Source: Acidimicrobiaceae bacterium
GTDB taxonomy: Bacteria > Actinomycetota > Acidimicrobiia > Acidimicrobiales > Poriferisodalaceae
Reading direction: 5' to 3'
Length of the DNA stretch: 64,000 bases
Assembly (NCBI GenBank): GCA_002721305.1
Contig: PBKA01000006.1
Location: 206,659-270,658, forward strand
Shown: positions 1 to 8,464 of the stretch, in pieces
How positions within the stretch are numbered: position 1 is the stretch's first letter
Layout of the letters: each line of letters begins with the position of its first letter
Made by a program: the position numbers and the translations under genes
The notes under the pieces: generated by a model
Seen by the model: the letters and a program-made list of their open reading frames with translations, nothing else
Databases searched by the model: none
Told to the model about the DNA's origin: nothing

Positions 1-119
1 ACGGTTCGACCGCTCAACACCACTTGGGCTCCACACCCGTCAAGGGCTCGAGCGCTTGCCTCACCAATTCCTCGGCTCGCGCCGGTAACTACTGCAACCT
101 TGCCTGAAAGATTCAACAT
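1..119 (-). CDS. Short-chain dehydrogenase/reductase, N-terminal fragment
   Basis: This gene runs off the left edge of the window, so only the first 39 residues are visible and the ORF track misses it. They read [20 protein letters not shown] and onward, with the TGxxxGIG nucleotide-binding motif of classical SDR oxidoreductases at residues 12-18, at the end of the first beta strand of the Rossmann fold. The start codon follows a good ribosome binding site (GGAGCAGGA). The gene lies 33 bases downstream of the Cys-type hydrolase on the same strand, so the two are probably co-transcribed. The substrate cannot be told because the catalytic Tyr-Lys region is outside the window. Confidence 0.85.
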   Translation of the reverse strand, partial: MLNLSGKVAVVTGASRGIGEASARALDGCGAQVVLSGRT

Positions 120-152
120 TCCTGCTCCGTTTTGGTTATTGGGTTCGAGGGC

Positions 153-875
153 TCAGGGCCTATGCGCCTCTAAGAAATCAGCGAACTGTTGTGCCGCCAT
201 TTCCATCGCTGCGCCAGCCTTCCAGTCGCGAATGAGGGTCGCGTTTTGAGCTAACTCACTGACCGCTATCGAGGATTCGGAAGGATGGTACAAGTCGCTT
301 CCTTCCATGACTAACAGCGGCGTTTCAACGGATCGCACGAAATCCTCGTCGACGTTGAAAAGAAAGTTGTCTGAACCGTACATATTCGTTTTGAACTGTT
401 CCCAGTCGCTCTCAGATACCTCGGGTCGCTGGGGTCGTAGTTCCTGGGCCCATGCGTCGTACATGTCGAAAAAGGCTTCTCTGTTGCCGCTGAGTCCAAT
501 GGTTTGAAATAACACAGCGGCTGTCACTCGCTGCGGCGCACGCTCGATCAAACCCATCACATATGGTCCACCAATACACATGCCAGCGACGTGAAACCGG
601 TCGATCCCTAAGTGGTCAAGCAACGAGAGTTGATCGTCCGCATAAGTCCCCCAACTGTGATCGGCGGCGATTGGGCCCTTTGACCGCCCCGCATTGCGTT
701 GATCCATCGCTATGACACGAAAGTTATCGCTCAGTTGATGAATCGGATTCCAAGGCGTCGACTCCCAAAACGAAGCCTCCGATTTCATTCCCCCAGGTGC
801 TATGAGAAGCACCGGAAAGCCGCTTCCGTAGTCATCAAAGTGGAGTTCAACGTCACCAGAAATAAAACTAGACAT
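153..875 (-). CDS. Alpha/beta hydrolase with a Cys nucleophile
   Basis: A 240-residue alpha/beta-hydrolase fold protein. I start it at the ATG at 875, codon 40 of the listed ORF, because the fold begins just after it (ELHFDDYGSG) and the longer form would overlap the divergent gene. The nucleophile elbow reads GMCIGG, so the usual Ser of GxSxG is Cys100, as in dienelactone hydrolases. Asp194 in a GSDxxHP element could be the acid. The general-base His expected after the last strand, near residues 218-225, is not evident. It may act on a lactone, ester or C-C bond, or be catalytically atypical; the substrate is unknown. It is divergent from the Ser hydrolase at 908 and followed by an SDR. Confidence 0.82.
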   Translation of the reverse strand: MSSFISGDVELHFDDYGSGFPVLLIAPGGMKSEASFWESTPWNPIHQLSDNFRVIAMDQRNAGRSKGPIAADHSWGTYADDQLSLLDHLGIDRFHVAGMCIGGPYVMGLIERAPQRVTAAVLFQTIGLSGNREAFFDMYDAWAQELRPQRPEVSESDWEQFKTNMYGSDNFLFNVDEDFVRSVETPLLVMEGSDLYHPSESSIAVSELAQNATLIRDWKAGAAMEMAAQQFADFLEAHRP

Positions 876-899
876 ACCGATATTGTTACACGTCGGTAT
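874..899. promoter_or_regulatory. Inverted repeat between two divergent hydrolase genes
   Basis: A perfect 7-base inverted repeat, ATACCGA (874-880) and TCGGTAT (893-899), has a 12-base spacer and fills the 32-base gap between the divergent hydrolases. Its left arm overlaps the minus-strand ATG. The spacer carries TGTAACAAT in the minus direction, a plausible -10 region six bases before that ATG. A dimeric repressor operator covering both promoters is one reading; chance is another. Confidence 0.35.
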
Positions 900-902
900 T
901 CT
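897..902 (+). promoter_or_regulatory. Candidate leaderless -10 box of the hydrolase at 908
   Basis: TATTCT sits five bases before the GTG at 908 and eight before the ATG at 911, and no ribosome binding site precedes either. This is close to the TANNNT-N6-start arrangement seen at other genes in the window. Confidence 0.4.
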
Positions 903-907
903 CATCG

Positions 908-1744
908 GTGATGTTGCTACTAACTGGTGCCGATGGCGAACCGTGCGCTCTCCATGATTTCGGCGGCGACGGCCCACCTCTGCTGCTGACACACGGTAAC
1001 GGTCTGAACGCTGGCATGTGGGCGACCGTCGTACCCGTACTTAGAAAACACCGTCAATGTTTCGGCTTGGATTTTCGTGGCCACGGCGCATCACGAATCA
1101 ACCAACCCCCTTTGGATGTTGACAGGTCACGACTAGTCGACGAAATCCTCAATGCCGTTGCGGCGATCGGCAACGATCAAATTGATGCGGTGGGACATTC
1201 CCTCGGAGGTGCAACCCTCATTCGCACTGAGTTGGAAAATCCGGGCACGTTTAGACGGCTCTGGTTGTTCGAGCCCGTGATGGTCCCCGACGGGCATGAG
1301 CGCCCTGCCGGGGATCATCCTCTAGTTGAGGCTGCTCGGCGACGACGAACCGAATTCTCTTCTCTAGAGGACTTCATTGAACGTCTCTTGAGTAAAGCTC
1401 CTTTCGGTGGCTGCGAGGAAACCGCAGTAAGGGCCTACGCTGAGCTCGGCACCTACTCATCTGGGGACGGTGTACGCCTCAGCTGCTCGGGCGACACGGA
1501 GGCACGGATCTTTGGTTCGGCGACAACAACCGACTTCACGTCTTTGGGGTCCATCAACGCACCGGTGGTCGTAGCGCGAGGCGAAGCTGTCGCCCCCGGC
1601 AACGAACTACCTCCTGAAATGGCCGCACCAATAGCCTCCCACCTTCGATTCGGAGAACTGTTACCAATGGAGGGCTTGACCCATTTTGGCCCAATGGAAA
1701 ACGGAGAGGCTGTCGGGCACGCGATACTTCGCCACCTTGTGTAA
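908..1744 (+). CDS. Alpha/beta hydrolase (Ser nucleophile)
   Basis: A 278-residue alpha/beta-hydrolase. The oxyanion region LLTHGNGLNAGMW lies near residues 27-38, the nucleophile elbow GHSLGG places Ser98, and a LTHFGPM element near the C terminus carries the likely catalytic His. The family includes esterases, haloalkane dehalogenase-like and epoxide hydrolase-like enzymes, and the sequence does not decide between them. The start is GTG 908 or ATG 911; a TATTCT box just upstream favours a leaderless start. It stops four bases before the convergent amidohydrolase and is divergent from the Cys-type hydrolase. Confidence 0.85.
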   Translation: MMLLLTGADGEPCALHDFGGDGPPLLLTHGNGLNAGMWATVVPVLRKHRQCFGLDFRGHGASRINQPPLDVDRSRLVDEILNAVAAIGNDQIDAVGHSLGGATLIRTELENPGTFRRLWLFEPVMVPDGHERPAGDHPLVEAARRRRTEFSSLEDFIERLLSKAPFGGCEETAVRAYAELGTYSSGDGVRLSCSGDTEARIFGSATTTDFTSLGSINAPVVVARGEAVAPGNELPPEMAAPIASHLRFGELLPMEGLTHFGPMENGEAVGHAILRHLV

Positions 1745-1748
1745 AACG

Positions 1749-2891
1749 CTAGGCCATAGCTGGCAATGAATCTGGGTCTATGTCATACAGGTCAACGACA
1801 TTGCCCCAGACCATGGCCTCTCTCTCGTCATCTGGTACGTCCGCCAAAATGTCATCGAGAATTGGTCGAGAATTTGGCCATATCGAGTCATGGTGGGGGT
1901 AATCGTTACCCCAAAGCAGGTTTGTGACACCAATCGCGTGACGAGTGGCAATGCCTTCTTCGTCGTCCTCGAAGGTCACCCAAAAGTTGCGGTCAAAATA
2001 TTCCGAAGGTTTCATTGTCAAACCGTCCGCTAACTCCCAAGGGGTCCGGTACGAGGCGTGATCCAAGCGCTGCAAGGTATGCGCAACCCAACCCGTTTCG
2101 TATTCGCTAATGACGAACTTCAGTTCGGGGAAGCGTTCCACTACTCCCCCACAAATGAGATCGATCATTGTGTTGACTGCTGTCGTGTGAGCCAGCGTGT
2201 ATCCCTTGAGGTGGCCACCGGGAGTGCCCCAATGTTTGGGGAGGCCGCCATCTAACGTCTGGCCGGTGAAAATATGCATCGTGAGGGGGACGCCGTATTC
2301 CTGAGCCCGCGCCCAAAACGGATCGAACGCAGGGTCGTTGTAAGGCAGGGAGGGGTCAACGTGGGTCGGAATAGCAAACCCTCGGACTCCACGTTCCGCT
2401 GAACGGTCGATTTCGGCTATTGCACGATCCACATCGGGCAGAGGCAAACACCCGATACCAATCAGGCGATCCCGATCAACAGAGCAATAGTCCAAAACCC
2501 AGTCGTTGTGTTGACGAAATGCCTGATCCCTCACTTCGGGGTCGGGGATGGCAAAGGTGAACATGCTGAGGCTTGGGTACATCACCTCGCCAACAATCCC
2601 ATCTGTGGTCTGTTCCTCCAAGCGCGCAACCGGGTCCATGACCCCGGGATTGAAACCGTCGTAGCCCATGGCAATTCGTTCATGGGTCGCAGGGTCGTCG
2701 AGGCGCGCTCCCGCTATCCCCAGTCGACCTACGGGAAGCGTTTGCATCCCTCCCGGGAGTACCAGCCACGTTCCCGGTTTTCCCTGATAGTCCTTTTCGA
2801 TAAAAGGCGCCCGTTCACCAAATTTGTCCGTCAAACCGTCATAGATTTCGGCTGCCTCGACCACATGGGAGTCACATGAGTAGTAACGCAT
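1749..2891 (-). CDS. Amidohydrolase-2 family metal-dependent hydrolase
   Basis: A 380-residue TIM-barrel protein of the ACMSD/amidohydrolase-2 group. An N-terminal DSHVVE motif supplies the first metal-binding element, a mid-protein MHIFTG supplies a His, and a C-terminal LWGNDYPHHDS holds the conserved catalytic Asp. Family members are decarboxylases or hydrolases of cyclic and aromatic acids; the substrate here is unknown. The ATG follows a strong ribosome binding site (GGGGAA, five bases away). It is the next gene after ribH on the same strand, separated by 119 bases holding a small AGCCC/GGGCT hairpin. Confidence 0.85.
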   Translation of the reverse strand: MRYYSCDSHVVEAAEIYDGLTDKFGERAPFIEKDYQGKPGTWLVLPGGMQTLPVGRLGIAGARLDDPATHERIAMGYDGFNPGVMDPVARLEEQTTDGIVGEVMYPSLSMFTFAIPDPEVRDQAFRQHNDWVLDYCSVDRDRLIGIGCLPLPDVDRAIAEIDRSAERGVRGFAIPTHVDPSLPYNDPAFDPFWARAQEYGVPLTMHIFTGQTLDGGLPKHWGTPGGHLKGYTLAHTTAVNTMIDLICGGVVERFPELKFVISEYETGWVAHTLQRLDHASYRTPWELADGLTMKPSEYFDRNFWVTFEDDEEGIATRHAIGVTNLLWGNDYPHHDSIWPNSRPILDDILADVPDDEREAMVWGNVVDLYDIDPDSLPAMA

Positions 2892-2905
2892 AAATTCCCC
2901 TTTTA

Positions 2906-2920
2906 AGCCCCTACTGGGCT
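2906..2920 (-). other. Short hairpin between ribH and the amidohydrolase
   Basis: AGCCC and GGGCT form a perfect 5-bp stem with a 5-base loop, 15 bases upstream of the amidohydrolase start. No T-run follows on the minus strand, so it is not a canonical intrinsic terminator. It may be a weak mRNA structure upstream of the ribosome binding site. I found no FMN riboswitch signature here. Confidence 0.3.
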
Positions 2921-3010
2921 GATCTTGGTAAGTGAAACCGTAGCAGCACCGCGAGGGGGATTTTCTGACAGTTCCTCGCGTGGCCGCAATCCGTCATCAG
3001 CTAGATGAGA

Positions 3011-3490
3011 TCAGGCCCACATCTCTGTCAAACGAGCCATCTCAATTGATGCGATAGCTGCCTCTTCCCCAACGTTGTGTAGACCCGGCCCTTGGGAACG
3101 TTCCATTGCTTGCTCTGTAGATTCAACCGTCAGAACGCCAAAAGCTATGGGCACCGCCGTCTCCAACTGGACCTGTTGGATTCCCGCAGCGCACCCCTCG
3201 GACACGATTTCGTAATGGGTGGTTTCTCCCCGCACCACTGCTCCAACAGCAACGATCGCATCAACATCACCCGAAGACGCAACAGCACGGCACGCCATCG
3301 GCAACTCAAAACAACCAGGAACGGAAACTGGACCCACCACTGTCGCACCAAAAGCTGTCAAGCCGCGATCGGCCCCCGCGACCAGCCGTTCAACTATGGA
3401 TGTGTTCCATCTCGCATGAACAATCGCTATTTGGAGTCCGTCACCACTTAATTCCACTGGCGCAGTTGCACGGTTATCGCCGGTACCCAT
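3011..3490 (-). CDS. ribH: 6,7-dimethyl-8-ribityllumazine synthase
   Basis: The protein, 159 residues from ATG 3490, condenses 5-amino-6-ribitylaminouracil with dihydroxybutanone phosphate to lumazine, the penultimate step of riboflavin synthesis. Conserved parts are the ARWN substrate loop (26-29), PGCFELP (58-64) and GAVVRGETTHYE, with the catalytic His near residue 92. Length matches the family (about 155-160). The listed ORF starts nine codons earlier; I prefer ATG 3490 because a TAGAGT box lies seven bases upstream and the family begins here. The gene stands alone, with no ribA, ribD or ribE beside it, among catabolic genes, so it could be a second copy or a dispersed biosynthesis gene. 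Confidence 0.93.
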   Translation of the reverse strand: MGTGDNRATAPVELSGDGLQIAIVHARWNTSIVERLVAGADRGLTAFGATVVGPVSVPGCFELPMACRAVASSGDVDAIVAVGAVVRGETTHYEIVSEGCAAGIQQVQLETAVPIAFGVLTVESTEQAMERSQGPGLHNVGEEAAIASIEMARLTEMWA

Positions 3491-3497
3491 ACACCAA

Positions 3498-3503
3498 ACT
3501 CTA
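3498..3503 (-). promoter_or_regulatory. Candidate leaderless -10 box of ribH
   Basis: On the minus strand TAGAGT lies seven bases before the ATG at 3490, with no ribosome binding site between. It matches the TANNNT pattern found at other genes in the window. Confidence 0.45.
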
Positions 3504-3535
3504 GAGAACCTTGGCATGGGTTGCTATTAGCGACC

Positions 3536-3541
3536 TATCGT
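3536..3541 (+). promoter_or_regulatory. Leaderless -10 box of the acyl-CoA dehydrogenase
   Basis: TATCGT is followed by exactly six bases (CTTTCT) and then GTG 3548. No ribosome binding site is visible. This supports GTG 3548 rather than the TTG at 3521 given by the ORF track. Confidence 0.5.
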
Positions 3542-3547
3542 CTTTCT

Positions 3548-4690
3548 GTGATTCTCAGTTCCGAGCACAAGGCGATACGTGAGGTTGCACGCCAATTCGC
3601 CCGTACCGAGATCGAACCCAATGTCCGGTCATGGGAAGCAAGTGGAGGTCCACCGAAGAGCCTGTATCAATCCATGGCAAGTGTCGGGCTTATGGGTATG
3701 ACGATCGATCCTGTCTATGGGGGTTCAGGTCTGGACTTCGTCTCCTATGCAGTTGCTATGGAAGAAATCGCCGCTGTAGACGGTGGTATTAGCAACATGA
3801 TGTCGGCGAACAACTCACCGGTAGCCCTCGGCATCGCTACCCACGGTAACTCGGATCAAAAGGAACGGTTTTTGCCGAAACTCTGTTCGGCGGAATGGCT
3901 TGGTTCATTTCACTTAACCGAGCCCCACACCGGTTCGGATGCCTCGTCCATCTCTACCCGAGCGATCCGAGATGGCAACGAATATGTCATTGACGGACAC
4001 AAGGCATTCATAACCGCAGGTTCAACTTCGGACATTGCGATGATCGTCGCCGTGACCGACCCAGAGGCAAACAAGCCCGGAATCAGCGTTTTCGTCACGC
4101 CCACAGATAACCCTGGTTATCAGGTACTCAACACTGAACGGAAACTCGGTCATAAAACTAACGATCTGTGCCAGGTGCGTTTCGATTCGATGCGTGTTCC
4201 GGCAACGGACCTACTCGGTACCGAGGGTCGTGGTCTGAGCATCGCTCTCGGGGGTCTGTCCTTGGGTCGGATAGCAACAGCTGCACAAGCCGTAGGTGGT
4301 GCGCGGCAGGCATTGCAGCTGTCTCGCGATTACGCCTCCCAGCGAGAAACATTTGGGAAACCAATCATCAAACACCAGAACATCGCTTTCACTCTCGCCG
4401 AAATGGCAACAGAGGTTGAGGTCGCTCGTCAGATGTACCTGCACGCAGCAGCGCTTCAAGACGCGGGAAGCGACTCCGCTACTGCTGCCTCGATGGCGAA
4501 ACTATTTGCGTCTGAAATGGCGGAACGCGTGGCTTCCAAAGCAATTCAGATTCACGGCGGTGCGGGCTTTCTCGAGGATCACCTTGTCGAGAAGATCTTT
4601 CGCGACGTACGTGTCTACCAGATCTACGAAGGGACCTCAGAGGTTCAAAAGATGGTGATTTCGCGCAACCTCGATTCCCTCGAACTGTGA
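3548..4690 (+). CDS. Acyl-CoA dehydrogenase
   Basis: A 380-residue FAD flavoprotein catalysing alpha,beta-dehydrogenation of an acyl-CoA, normally passing electrons to ETF. It has the family's N-terminal helical domain, the signature FHLTEPHTGSDAS in the middle domain, ASQRETFGKPI, and the C-terminal QIYEGTSEVQK in which Glu361 is the expected catalytic base. The length is standard for short- and medium-chain enzymes. It begins a plus-strand run with the fused hydantoinase and two CoA transferases, which suggests the substrate is a CoA thioester made by those transferases. ETF genes are not in the window. The start was chosen from the TATCGT-N6-GTG promoter arrangement. Confidence 0.92.
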   Translation: MILSSEHKAIREVARQFARTEIEPNVRSWEASGGPPKSLYQSMASVGLMGMTIDPVYGGSGLDFVSYAVAMEEIAAVDGGISNMMSANNSPVALGIATHGNSDQKERFLPKLCSAEWLGSFHLTEPHTGSDASSISTRAIRDGNEYVIDGHKAFITAGSTSDIAMIVAVTDPEANKPGISVFVTPTDNPGYQVLNTERKLGHKTNDLCQVRFDSMRVPATDLLGTEGRGLSIALGGLSLGRIATAAQAVGGARQALQLSRDYASQRETFGKPIIKHQNIAFTLAEMATEVEVARQMYLHAAALQDAGSDSATAASMAKLFASEMAERVASKAIQIHGGAGFLEDHLVEKIFRDVRVYQIYEGTSEVQKMVISRNLDSLEL

Positions 4691-4706
4691 TCATCGTTCT
4701 CTGCCC

Positions 4707-4712
4707 TAGGCT
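4707..4712 (+). promoter_or_regulatory. Leaderless -10 box of the fused hydantoinase gene
   Basis: TAGGCT, then exactly six bases (CGAACC), then ATG 4719. It lies in the 28-base gap after the acyl-CoA dehydrogenase and no ribosome binding site is present, so the fused gene may have its own promoter inside the run. Confidence 0.5.
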
Positions 4713-4718
4713 CGAACC

Positions 4719-7700
4719 ATGACGCGGATTCGTCTTGCAGCCGATATCGGTGGAACATTTACCGATATTGCACTTGAGACTCCTGACAACCTTCACACCA
4801 CCAAAGTCCTCACCACCCCTCAAGAGCCTGCAACAGCGGTACTTCAGGGAATAGAGGATGTCTTGATCGAGGCCAAGCTTCTCGCTAGCGACGTTGACGT
4901 ATTCGTGCACGGTACGACTCTTGCCACAAACGCCCTGATCGAAAGAAGCGGCGCAGTTACAGCACTACTCACAACTGCAGGTATGCGCGACTCCGTTGAA
5001 ATGGCGCACGAAAACCGATTCGAACAATACGACTTAGCTATGACACGACCGGAACCCCTTGTCCCCCGAGACCTCCGCTTCGGCATACCCGAAAGACTGG
5101 ATTCAACAGGCCGCGTGCTTCGGGATTTAGAGATCAGCGAACTCGAAGAATCGATTCGCGCCATGAAGGAAAGCGCCGTCGAAAGCGTTGCCATCGGCTT
5201 CCTCCACAGTTACATGAACGCGGAACATGAGCAACGAGCAGCTGACTTTGTGCGAGCTCACTGGCCGGATGTCGCTATCTCCCTGTCCAGCGAGGTGTGT
5301 CCGGAGATCCGAGAATACGAACGTCTGTCAACGACATGCGCCAATGCCTACATCCAGCCCTTGCTCACCCGTTACTTGGAAGATCTCGAATCTCGTAGAC
5401 GCTCATTAGGAATGACTTGCCCAATGCTCCTAATGCAATCGGGCGGAGGACTCGGAACGCTCGAAGACGCTCTTCGTTTCCCTGTCCGGCTCGTCGAAAG
5501 TGGACCCGCCGGAGGAGCGTTGTTGTCTGCTGAATTGGCCCGCTCCTTCGAACTGGACAAGGCCTTGAGTTTTGATATGGGCGGAACCACAGCGAAGCTC
5601 TGCATCATCAACGGCGGCCACCCCCGAACGTCACGAGAGTTCGAGGTAGGACGCGAATATAGGTTCCTATCGGGCAGTGGATTGCCTTTGCGCTTACCAG
5701 TGATCGAGATGGTCGAAATCGGTGCCGGTGGATCATCGATCGCTCAACTTGATGAGTTGGGGCGCATCGCGGTCGGTCCAACTAGCGCCGGCAGTGAACC
5801 CGGCCCCGCTTGCTACGGTCGAGGCGGCAAGGCACCGACAGTCACCGACGCTGACGTTGCCTTGGGTCGTATTCTGCCTGACGGCTTTTCGGACGGCGAC
5901 CTCAACTTTTCCAAGGAAGCTGCGATTCAGGCAATTGCCGGAGCACTCACCGGCGAAGGTTCTTTGGACACCCAGTTGGCGGCCATCGGAATCGTGGAGA
6001 CGGTTGACGAAAATATGGCCAGCGCGGGGCGGGTCCACGCGATCGAGCAAGGATGCGACATCACCGACGGTACCCTGATCGCGTTTGGCGGAGCAGCTCC
6101 CCTCCATGCCGTCCGTGTCGCTGAGAAACTCGGTATTTCCGACGTGATTGTTCCCAGCGGAGCGGGCGTCGGTTCAGCAATTGGTTTTTTGCACGCTCCC
6201 GCATCCCACGAAAATGTCAGAACGCGGTACGTCCATCTGGATACACTCGACGTTAACGACCTCACCACAATGCTTGAAGAGATGCTCCGCGAATCGGAAC
6301 AAATTGTGCGTCGAGCCGCTCAGGGTTCAGAGTTGACCCAAAGCGCTAAGGCATTCATGCGATACGCGGGTCAGGGCCACGAAATAACTGTCGACCTCGA
6401 TCTCGACGAGATTCTCTGCACTCCTCAACCGGACGCCGCCCACCTTCAAAAGGTGTTGGAAGAGGCATTCGTAGACGAATATCGGCGCCTTTACGGACGC
6501 GAAATCACTGGACTGGGGGTCGAGACCTTGAGCTGGGTTGCGACCGTGAGCTCACCGCCACGAGTACCGCCGCTTGAAAATTCGGACGCCCCAAAACGGA
6601 CGATCACAGATTTGCAGACAACCATGGCAGCTGATTCTGCAACTGCGACAATGACACCGACGTCAATAGTCCGCCGTGGCGATCTTCAAGGCCTCTGTGT
6701 CGAAGGCCCCGTCCTCATCACTGAGGATCAGACCACTACCTTCGTTCCAACGTCGTATCGCGCATGGCTGACAGAAAACGGACATCTTCGAATCCAAAAC
6801 CAAACCGTGTTGTCCGACGACACCGATACCAATCGCTCCCAAGCTTTAGAAATTCTGAATAGAGACATCATGTGGAACCGCCTGATCGCGGTGGTACAAG
6901 AACAGGCCACCACCCTCGTCCGGTCCGCATTTTCGACTTCTACTCGCGAAGCGGGCGACCTCTCCGCAGGGGTCTTTGATCCACAGGGCCGGATGCTGGC
7001 TCAATCGGTGACGGGCACACCAGGTCACGTCAATTCGATGGCTGCTTCTGTCGGCCATTTCTTGGACGAGTTTCCTGTTCACGCGATGCGACCTGGTGAC
7101 ATTTATCTGACTAATGATCCCTGGAAGGGAACCGGCCACCTTTTCGACGTTGTCGTCGTTACACCCGTGTTCCGTGGGGACCGAGTAGTGGCACTTTTTG
7201 CTTTCACAAGTCATGTGGTCGATATCGGCGGAGTTGGTTTTAGCTCGGCTTCTCGTGAAATCTTCCACGAAGGCCTGCAGTTGCCAATCATGCGATTCGC
7301 CGCAGAGGACGTATTTGACCCCAACGTCGTGAAAATCATTGAGACCAATGTTCGAGACAGCGTCCAAGTCATGGGTGACATATATTCGCTCGCGGCGTGC
7401 AACCGGGTCGGTGCGCTGCGTCTCATTGAGATGATGGACGAGTACAACCTCGACGATCTCGATGAACTGGGCGACTACATCATCGATACCTCTCGCTCAG
7501 CAATGCTCAAAGAAATAGCGACCCTCCCCAGAGGAACCTGGAGATCCTCCATGAGGGTCGATGGTGTCGACACACCTCTCGACATCGTGACGGAATTAGA
7601 GATAAACAAAGACGGGATAGCTGTTTCCTTCGAGGGAACGAGCAGCGTGCAACCTCACGGCATCAACGTCCCCATGTCTTACACCGACGCATATACATCG

Positions 7701-8447
7701 TTCGGTGTGCGTTGCATTATCGGCCCAAACATCCCGAACAACGCGGGTTCTCTCCAAGTCATTGCAGTCTCGGCACCCTCTGGGTGCATCCTGAACGCCC
7801 CTCGTCCGGCAGCAGTGAACATCCGCCACGTCATGGGCCAAATGCTTCCAGATGCGGTCTACGGCTGCCTTACCCAAATTATTCCGGAAAGGGTTCCCGC
7901 TGAAGGAACTAGCTCCCTGTGGAATCTACTGGCAAGCGGCTCCTGGGATGACGACTCCGATGGGACATTCATGATGATGAGTTTCAACTCAGGGGGCGCC
8001 GGAGCACGTCCAGGTCAAGACGGTTTGTCGGCAACCGCTTTCCCGAGCGGCGTGCGCAACATGCCTGTTGAAATCAACGAAGTTGTCTCCCCACTCATCT
8101 TTTGGCGTAAAGAGTTCCGCCCAGATTCAGGAGGTGACGGACAATTCCGAGGCGGTTTAGGACAGATTGTCGAACTTGGCCACAGAACCGACGGGGAGTT
8201 CCTTTTCAGCGCAACTTATGAGCGGGTGCAGCATCCGGCTAGAGGACGCCAAGGCGGATCCGACGGTTTACCTGGGCGCCTCAGTCTCGACGATGGAACC
8301 GCGGTCCCTGCGAAAGGAAACACGTTGGTACCTGCAGGACGCCACCTGATCGTAGAGTTTCCAGGAGGAGGGGGCTTGGGAGACCCTGAGCACCGAACCA
8401 AAGAAGCTCGACATCGCGATAAGAGATTAGGGTACGTAACGTCTTGA
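4719..8447 (+). CDS. Fused hydantoinase/oxoprolinase (HyuA-HyuB type)
   Basis: A 1242-residue protein joining both subunits of the N-methylhydantoinase/5-oxoprolinase family. The A part opens with the ATP-site motif DIGGTFTD, continues with HGTTLATNALIE and contains a second phosphate loop SFDMGGTTAK. The B part starts near residue 713 (NRDIMWNRLIAVVQEQA) and includes YLTNDPWKGTGH. Related enzymes use ATP to open hydantoin or 5-oxoproline rings or to carboxylate ketones; bacterial ones are usually split, while fused forms resemble 5-oxoprolinase in size. The gene overlaps nothing upstream, and the next gene starts 17 bases after its stop. The CoA-transferase and acyl-CoA dehydrogenase neighbours argue for a catabolic ring or carboxylation reaction rather than glutathione turnover. 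Confidence 0.9.
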   Translation: MTRIRLAADIGGTFTDIALETPDNLHTTKVLTTPQEPATAVLQGIEDVLIEAKLLASDVDVFVHGTTLATNALIERSGAVTALLTTAGMRDSVEMAHENRFEQYDLAMTRPEPLVPRDLRFGIPERLDSTGRVLRDLEISELEESIRAMKESAVESVAIGFLHSYMNAEHEQRAADFVRAHWPDVAISLSSEVCPEIREYERLSTTCANAYIQPLLTRYLEDLESRRRSLGMTCPMLLMQSGGGLGTLEDALRFPVRLVESGPAGGALLSAELARSFELDKALSFDMGGTTAKLCIINGGHPRTSREFEVGREYRFLSGSGLPLRLPVIEMVEIGAGGSSIAQLDELGRIAVGPTSAGSEPGPACYGRGGKAPTVTDADVALGRILPDGFSDGDLNFSKEAAIQAIAGALTGEGSLDTQLAAIGIVETVDENMASAGRVHAIEQGCDITDGTLIAFGGAAPLHAVRVAEKLGISDVIVPSGAGVGSAIGFLHAPASHENVRTRYVHLDTLDVNDLTTMLEEMLRESEQIVRRAAQGSELTQSAKAFMRYAGQGHEITVDLDLDEILCTPQPDAAHLQKVLEEAFVDEYRRLYGREITGLGVETLSWVATVSSPPRVPPLENSDAPKRTITDLQTTMAADSATATMTPTSIVRRGDLQGLCVEGPVLITEDQTTTFVPTSYRAWLTENGHLRIQNQTVLSDDTDTNRSQALEILNRDIMWNRLIAVVQEQATTLVRSAFSTSTREAGDLSAGVFDPQGRMLAQSVTGTPGHVNSMAASVGHFLDEFPVHAMRPGDIYLTNDPWKGTGHLFDVVVVTPVFRGDRVVALFAFTSHVVDIGGVGFSSASREIFHEGLQLPIMRFAAEDVFDPNVVKIIETNVRDSVQVMGDIYSLAACNRVGALRLIEMMDEYNLDDLDELGDYIIDTSRSAMLKEIATLPRGTWRSSMRVDGVDTPLDIVTELEINKDGIAVSFEGTSSVQPHGINVPMSYTDAYTSFGVRCIIGPNIPNNAGSLQVIAVSAPSGCILNAPRPAAVNIRHVMGQMLPDAVYGCLTQIIPERVPAEGTSSLWNLLASGSWDDDSDGTFMMMSFNSGGAGARPGQDGLSATAFPSGVRNMPVEINEVVSPLIFWRKEFRPDSGGDGQFRGGLGQIVELGHRTDGEFLFSATYERVQHPARGRQGGSDGLPGRLSLDDGTAVPAKGNTLVPAGRHLIVEFPGGGGLGDPEHRTKEARHRDKRLGYVTS

Positions 8448-8464
8448 GCTTTGGGGGAAGCGAC

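Noticed and set aside
2892-3010. FMN riboswitch near ribH
   Set aside because: None of the conserved FMN aptamer segments are visible on either strand, and the region lies downstream of ribH.
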